Source: Strigamia acuminata (Eukaryota > Arthropoda > Chilopoda > Geophilomorpha > Linotaeniidae). From it: a stretch of DNA of 64,000 bases. This document shows positions 61,859 through 64,000 of this stretch, one piece after another. The stretch lies in contig OX442319.1 of assembly GCA_949358305.1 (NCBI GenBank), positions 13,888,001 to 13,952,000 of the forward strand, read 5' to 3'. Within the stretch, counting starts at the first letter, position 1. Every line of letters begins with the position of its first letter. A model generated the notes under the pieces. That model saw only the letters and a list, made by a program, of their open reading frames with translations. It did not search any database and was not told where the DNA came from. The translations under genes were made by a program, and so were the position numbers.

Positions 61859-62113
61859 ACCTTTGTCAAATGGAAATAGGAGATGCTAAACAGTTTTTAT
61901 CATTAAAACATGCTGCAAACAACGAAGACACACCCAACCGAGTTGACTTACAGATCTGCGCGCCGATACAACTATCGATGTAGTTGATTCGAGTATCGAT
62001 TACTAAATGTAACTTACACCGAACTAACCGCTTAAGATTATTTCAAGTACAGATAAAATTTTAATTGAATATAAAATTTTACTTTACTTTACAGATGAAG
62101 TTTTTATATACCG
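61859..62113. repeat. R1 repeat, copy E, part 2 (with ATCGAT boxes)
   Basis: Matches 46,666-46,918, including GCGCGCCGATACAACTATCG and the ATCGAT motifs seen in copy C. It is cut again at 62,113 by solo LTR 2. Confidence 0.75.
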
Positions 62114-63177
62114 TGTGGTGACCTCAAATATTCGTATCTGAGTGCGCACCATATTTCCGAATTATCATAGAAACCTATTCAACAACTCTCTATGTTTTGT
62201 TTCAATGTAAGTTGAGATAAAACATAAATAAATTAAATATAAAAACAATACACAATATTACCCAAATAATATCGTGTTTTGCAGCAAGTTTTGGCCCAGC
62301 AACAGCGTCAACCAATCACGCTGCAGCGTGCATTGCTTTGATGATGCTGCTAGGCGTGTGCCTGGGCGGAGCACACCCTCCTCTCACGCGTGCCTGGCTC
62401 AATTGTTGCACACGACCCGAAGGCGGCCGTGTGTGATCTTTGCGCAACTCGTCATCTGCGCAGCTTTACTGAGCAGATTTTGGAGTGAGCCAAACGGTTT
62501 TGGCCCACTCTTCCGACATTCTTGATTCTGCTTCCAAACCATTCACATCTGTGTCAAACTTATGCCAAACCTTGCTAAGTGTGATCTGTGATATCTGGAA
62601 GAGTTGAGATTCATTGCTGGTCCGTGCCAACTGTACGGAATAGCGCTTTCATTGCTTGAATTACTACGCGTAATTTAAGCCATTTCTGTGTGGAATTGAC
62701 ATTGAGCTTGCTCTGTCAATTTGTAGTTCTTTGTGTCGAGCTTGCTCCACAAAGGAATCTGTGTGTTAAGACGGATTGTTACGTCGAGCTTGCTCCGTAA
62801 TAATCGAACCGCTGTGTGAGACGTATTCTCGTGTCGAGCGTGCTCCACGAGGATTTTAGTATATTTAGAGGCGTATTTTAGCGTTGAGTTTACTCCGCCA
62901 AAATCCCGCGCTCACACGACGCCATCGACGCCATCTTGGAGCCAACGGTCAACTGTGAGTTTATTGTAGAAGAAGAAGCCAGATCGACCCCAAACATTTC
63001 GAATATACCTCCTTTGTATTTTGAACGATTAAAACTATCTAATTTTTCCTTTACTCTGTGTAAAATCATTCCCCTAGACAAACATTTGGCCACAGAGTAG
63101 AAGTCCTGTACGGCATCTCTACGACGATTGCTTGATAAGTTTACTCAATTTATTAAGTAAAAACCCGGATCGCCGCA
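62114..63177. mobile_element. Solo LTR 2 (1064 bp) carrying a hairpin array
   Basis: TGTGGTGACCTCAAATATTC to ATCGCCGCA, with direct ACCG copies at 62,110-62,113 and 63,178-63,181. It has no coding capacity that I recognise. The stretch 62,654-62,904 is a series of six hairpins (separate entry). The family of the parent element is unknown; it does not resemble the gypsy LTRs at 2 or 7 kb. Confidence 0.75.
62654..62904. other. Array of six hairpins with covarying stems
   Basis: Five units share an inner hairpin GAGC-TT-GCTC (one GAGC-GT-GCTC, one GAGT-TT-ACTC) preceded by a 2-nt bulge TC or TT. Each has its own outer stem: 62,694-62,721 AATTGACA/TGTCAATT; 62,729-62,754 CTTTGTG/CACAAAG; 62,775-62,804 ATTGTTACG/CGTAATAAT; 62,826-62,853 TTCTCGTG/CACGAGGA; 62,875-62,904 ATTTTAGCG/CGCCAAAAT. 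Inner starts are spaced 34, 48, 50 and 50 bp. A sixth stem without the motif lies at 62,654-62,680. Outer stems differ in sequence but keep pairing. Confidence 0.8.
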
Positions 63178-63181
63178 ACCG

Positions 63182-63607
63182 TACTGCCTTGAACAATGGC
63201 CTGGGCGTTTATTTTTTTTTTCGACTCGCCCGCCAAGCGCTTATTCAAAACCAGGCGATTATTCAAGCCGGGCGTCTATCCGAAAAAAAAGTTGAAAATA
63301 ACATTTTATAAAAAATTTGTTGTCGTATGCACGTTTTTTCAAATTTTTTGGAGCCATACCACTGTATTAATGGTAGAAATGCAGCAGTGAAACAATGAAG
63401 GAGTGTTAAATACCTCATTTCTACCGAACGTTACGTGTACGTGTACGGTAGATGTAAAATGTCATCAAAAATTTACGATAAACCCGGCGTTTAAACACGC
63501 CCGGCGTTTATTCGGGGCAGGCGCCTATTGGTTTTCCGGCTGGCGGTTGCCAGGCGCTTAATCAAGAGCCGGCGCTTAATTGCGCCCGGCCATTGTTCAA
63601 GGCAGTA
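63182..63607. mobile_element. 426-bp MITE with GGCGCTTATT-type motifs
   Basis: Ends TACTGCCTTGAACAATGGCC and GGCCATTGTTCAAGGCAGTA are perfect inverses. The interior repeats GGCGYTTATT-like boxes (GGGCGTTTATT, CGCTTATTC, GGCGTTTAAAC, GGCGCTTAAT). Bounded by TA; it sits in R1 copy E (CACTTCTAG at its right flank). Solo LTR 2 abuts its left end. Confidence 0.85.
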
Positions 63608-63939
63608 CTTCTAGAAAAAATAATTATTTACACGAAAATTGAACTTCCATCTAGTGGGAGTATACGGGACTTTAACAGTTATTTATTTCGCAGATTGAAT
63701 AAAGCCAAGCCCATGCTAAAAAGCTGTTCCTTTGTCGCCGATGATAGTCATAAAAAGCGCCACCAACGGCAATCTTTTGAAACTTTCGTAACTAAAAATG
63801 GAGGACGTTTAATAATTTTTCAAAGTTTAAACAAACAATAAAATAATCTGAAAACAATTGATCACTCACGAACAACGGGTTTGGTCTAATAATGACATAA
63901 GTAATCTTCTTGTCAATTTTTATTTTTCTCTTCCCATGA
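63608..63939. repeat. R1 copy E distal end and following DNA
   Basis: CTTCTAGAAAAAATAATTAT continues R1 as at 46,920, to about 63,690 (AGTGGGAGTATACGGGACTT). After that no feature is recognised; an 82-residue frame there has no motif. Confidence 0.55.
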
Positions 63940-64000
63940 CAGTGCTGGGCTGGCCCGGCGGGCTACCGGGAATTTCCCGGTGGCCTGTGGCCTGGTGGCT
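63940..64000. mobile_element. Probable hAT-element terminus, cut by window end
   Basis: CAGTGCTGGGCTGGCCCGGC has the CAGTG start and GC-rich head typical of hAT terminal inverted repeats. It is followed by the palindrome CCGGGAATTTCCCGG. The rest lies outside. Confidence 0.45.

Noticed and set aside
60908-61869. Frames in solo LTR 1 (up to 165 residues)
   Set aside because: Overlapping on both strands, Arg/Ser/Pro-rich from GC content, no domain.
1-64000. tRNA or rRNA genes
   Set aside because: No cloverleaf with A/B boxes and no rRNA-like segment was recognised; a tRNAscan-SE run would be needed to exclude tRNAs.

Overview
The window is animal DNA with spliced genes: GT..AG introns, a DEG/ENaC channel gene, C2H2 zinc-finger genes, a NACHT receptor gene, E2-enzyme paralogues, and dense retrotransposons and foldback DNA elements. 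Short introns, DIRS and Ty3/gypsy elements and a NACHT gene point to an invertebrate. I cannot fix the phylum from sequence alone. No rRNA, tRNA or CRISPR was recognised.

Layout. 1-7345: two Ty3/gypsy copies head-to-tail sharing one damaged LTR. 7360-7960: a broken UBE2F-like gene (minus strand). 9.5-10.3 kb: a zinc-finger pseudogene (minus). 11.6-21.8 kb: a DEG/ENaC channel gene whose single coding frame holds two consecutive channel domains; its introns carry at least five foldback elements, a 21-bp minisatellite, a Tc1-like remnant and an LTR fragment. 21,991-40,606: a huge 25-bp satellite (about 525 copies) that starts inside half of a MITE and is split by a complete-looking DIRS retrotransposon (27,889-33,356). 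42-51.8 kb: a cluster of duplicated zinc-finger modules: two intact genes on the minus strand, decayed fragments, and an inverted pseudogene interrupted by a MITE and by a 1-kb miniature LTR element. 52.9-55.8 kb: a two-exon NACHT/NLR-type gene (minus). 57-58.8 kb: an LTR-like GC-rich block and a possible small gene. 59.1-60.5 kb: two further UBE2F-like copies. 60.5-63.7 kb: a copy of the zinc-finger-associated repeat (called R1 here) split by two solo LTRs and a MITE. 63,940 to the end: the start of a probable hAT element.

Main points for a second look: (1) a concatenated two-domain DEG/ENaC channel, with the domains fused inside one exon and homologous exons with matching splice phase; (2) inside one solo LTR, five regularly spaced hairpins sharing an inner motif but with different, compensating outer stems, plus a sixth hairpin upstream; (3) UBE2F-like paralogues that have lost the catalytic cysteine, in different ways; (4) a satellite that seems to have grown out of a MITE and was later entered by a DIRS element through a 4-bp shared core, so that the empty site can be read exactly.
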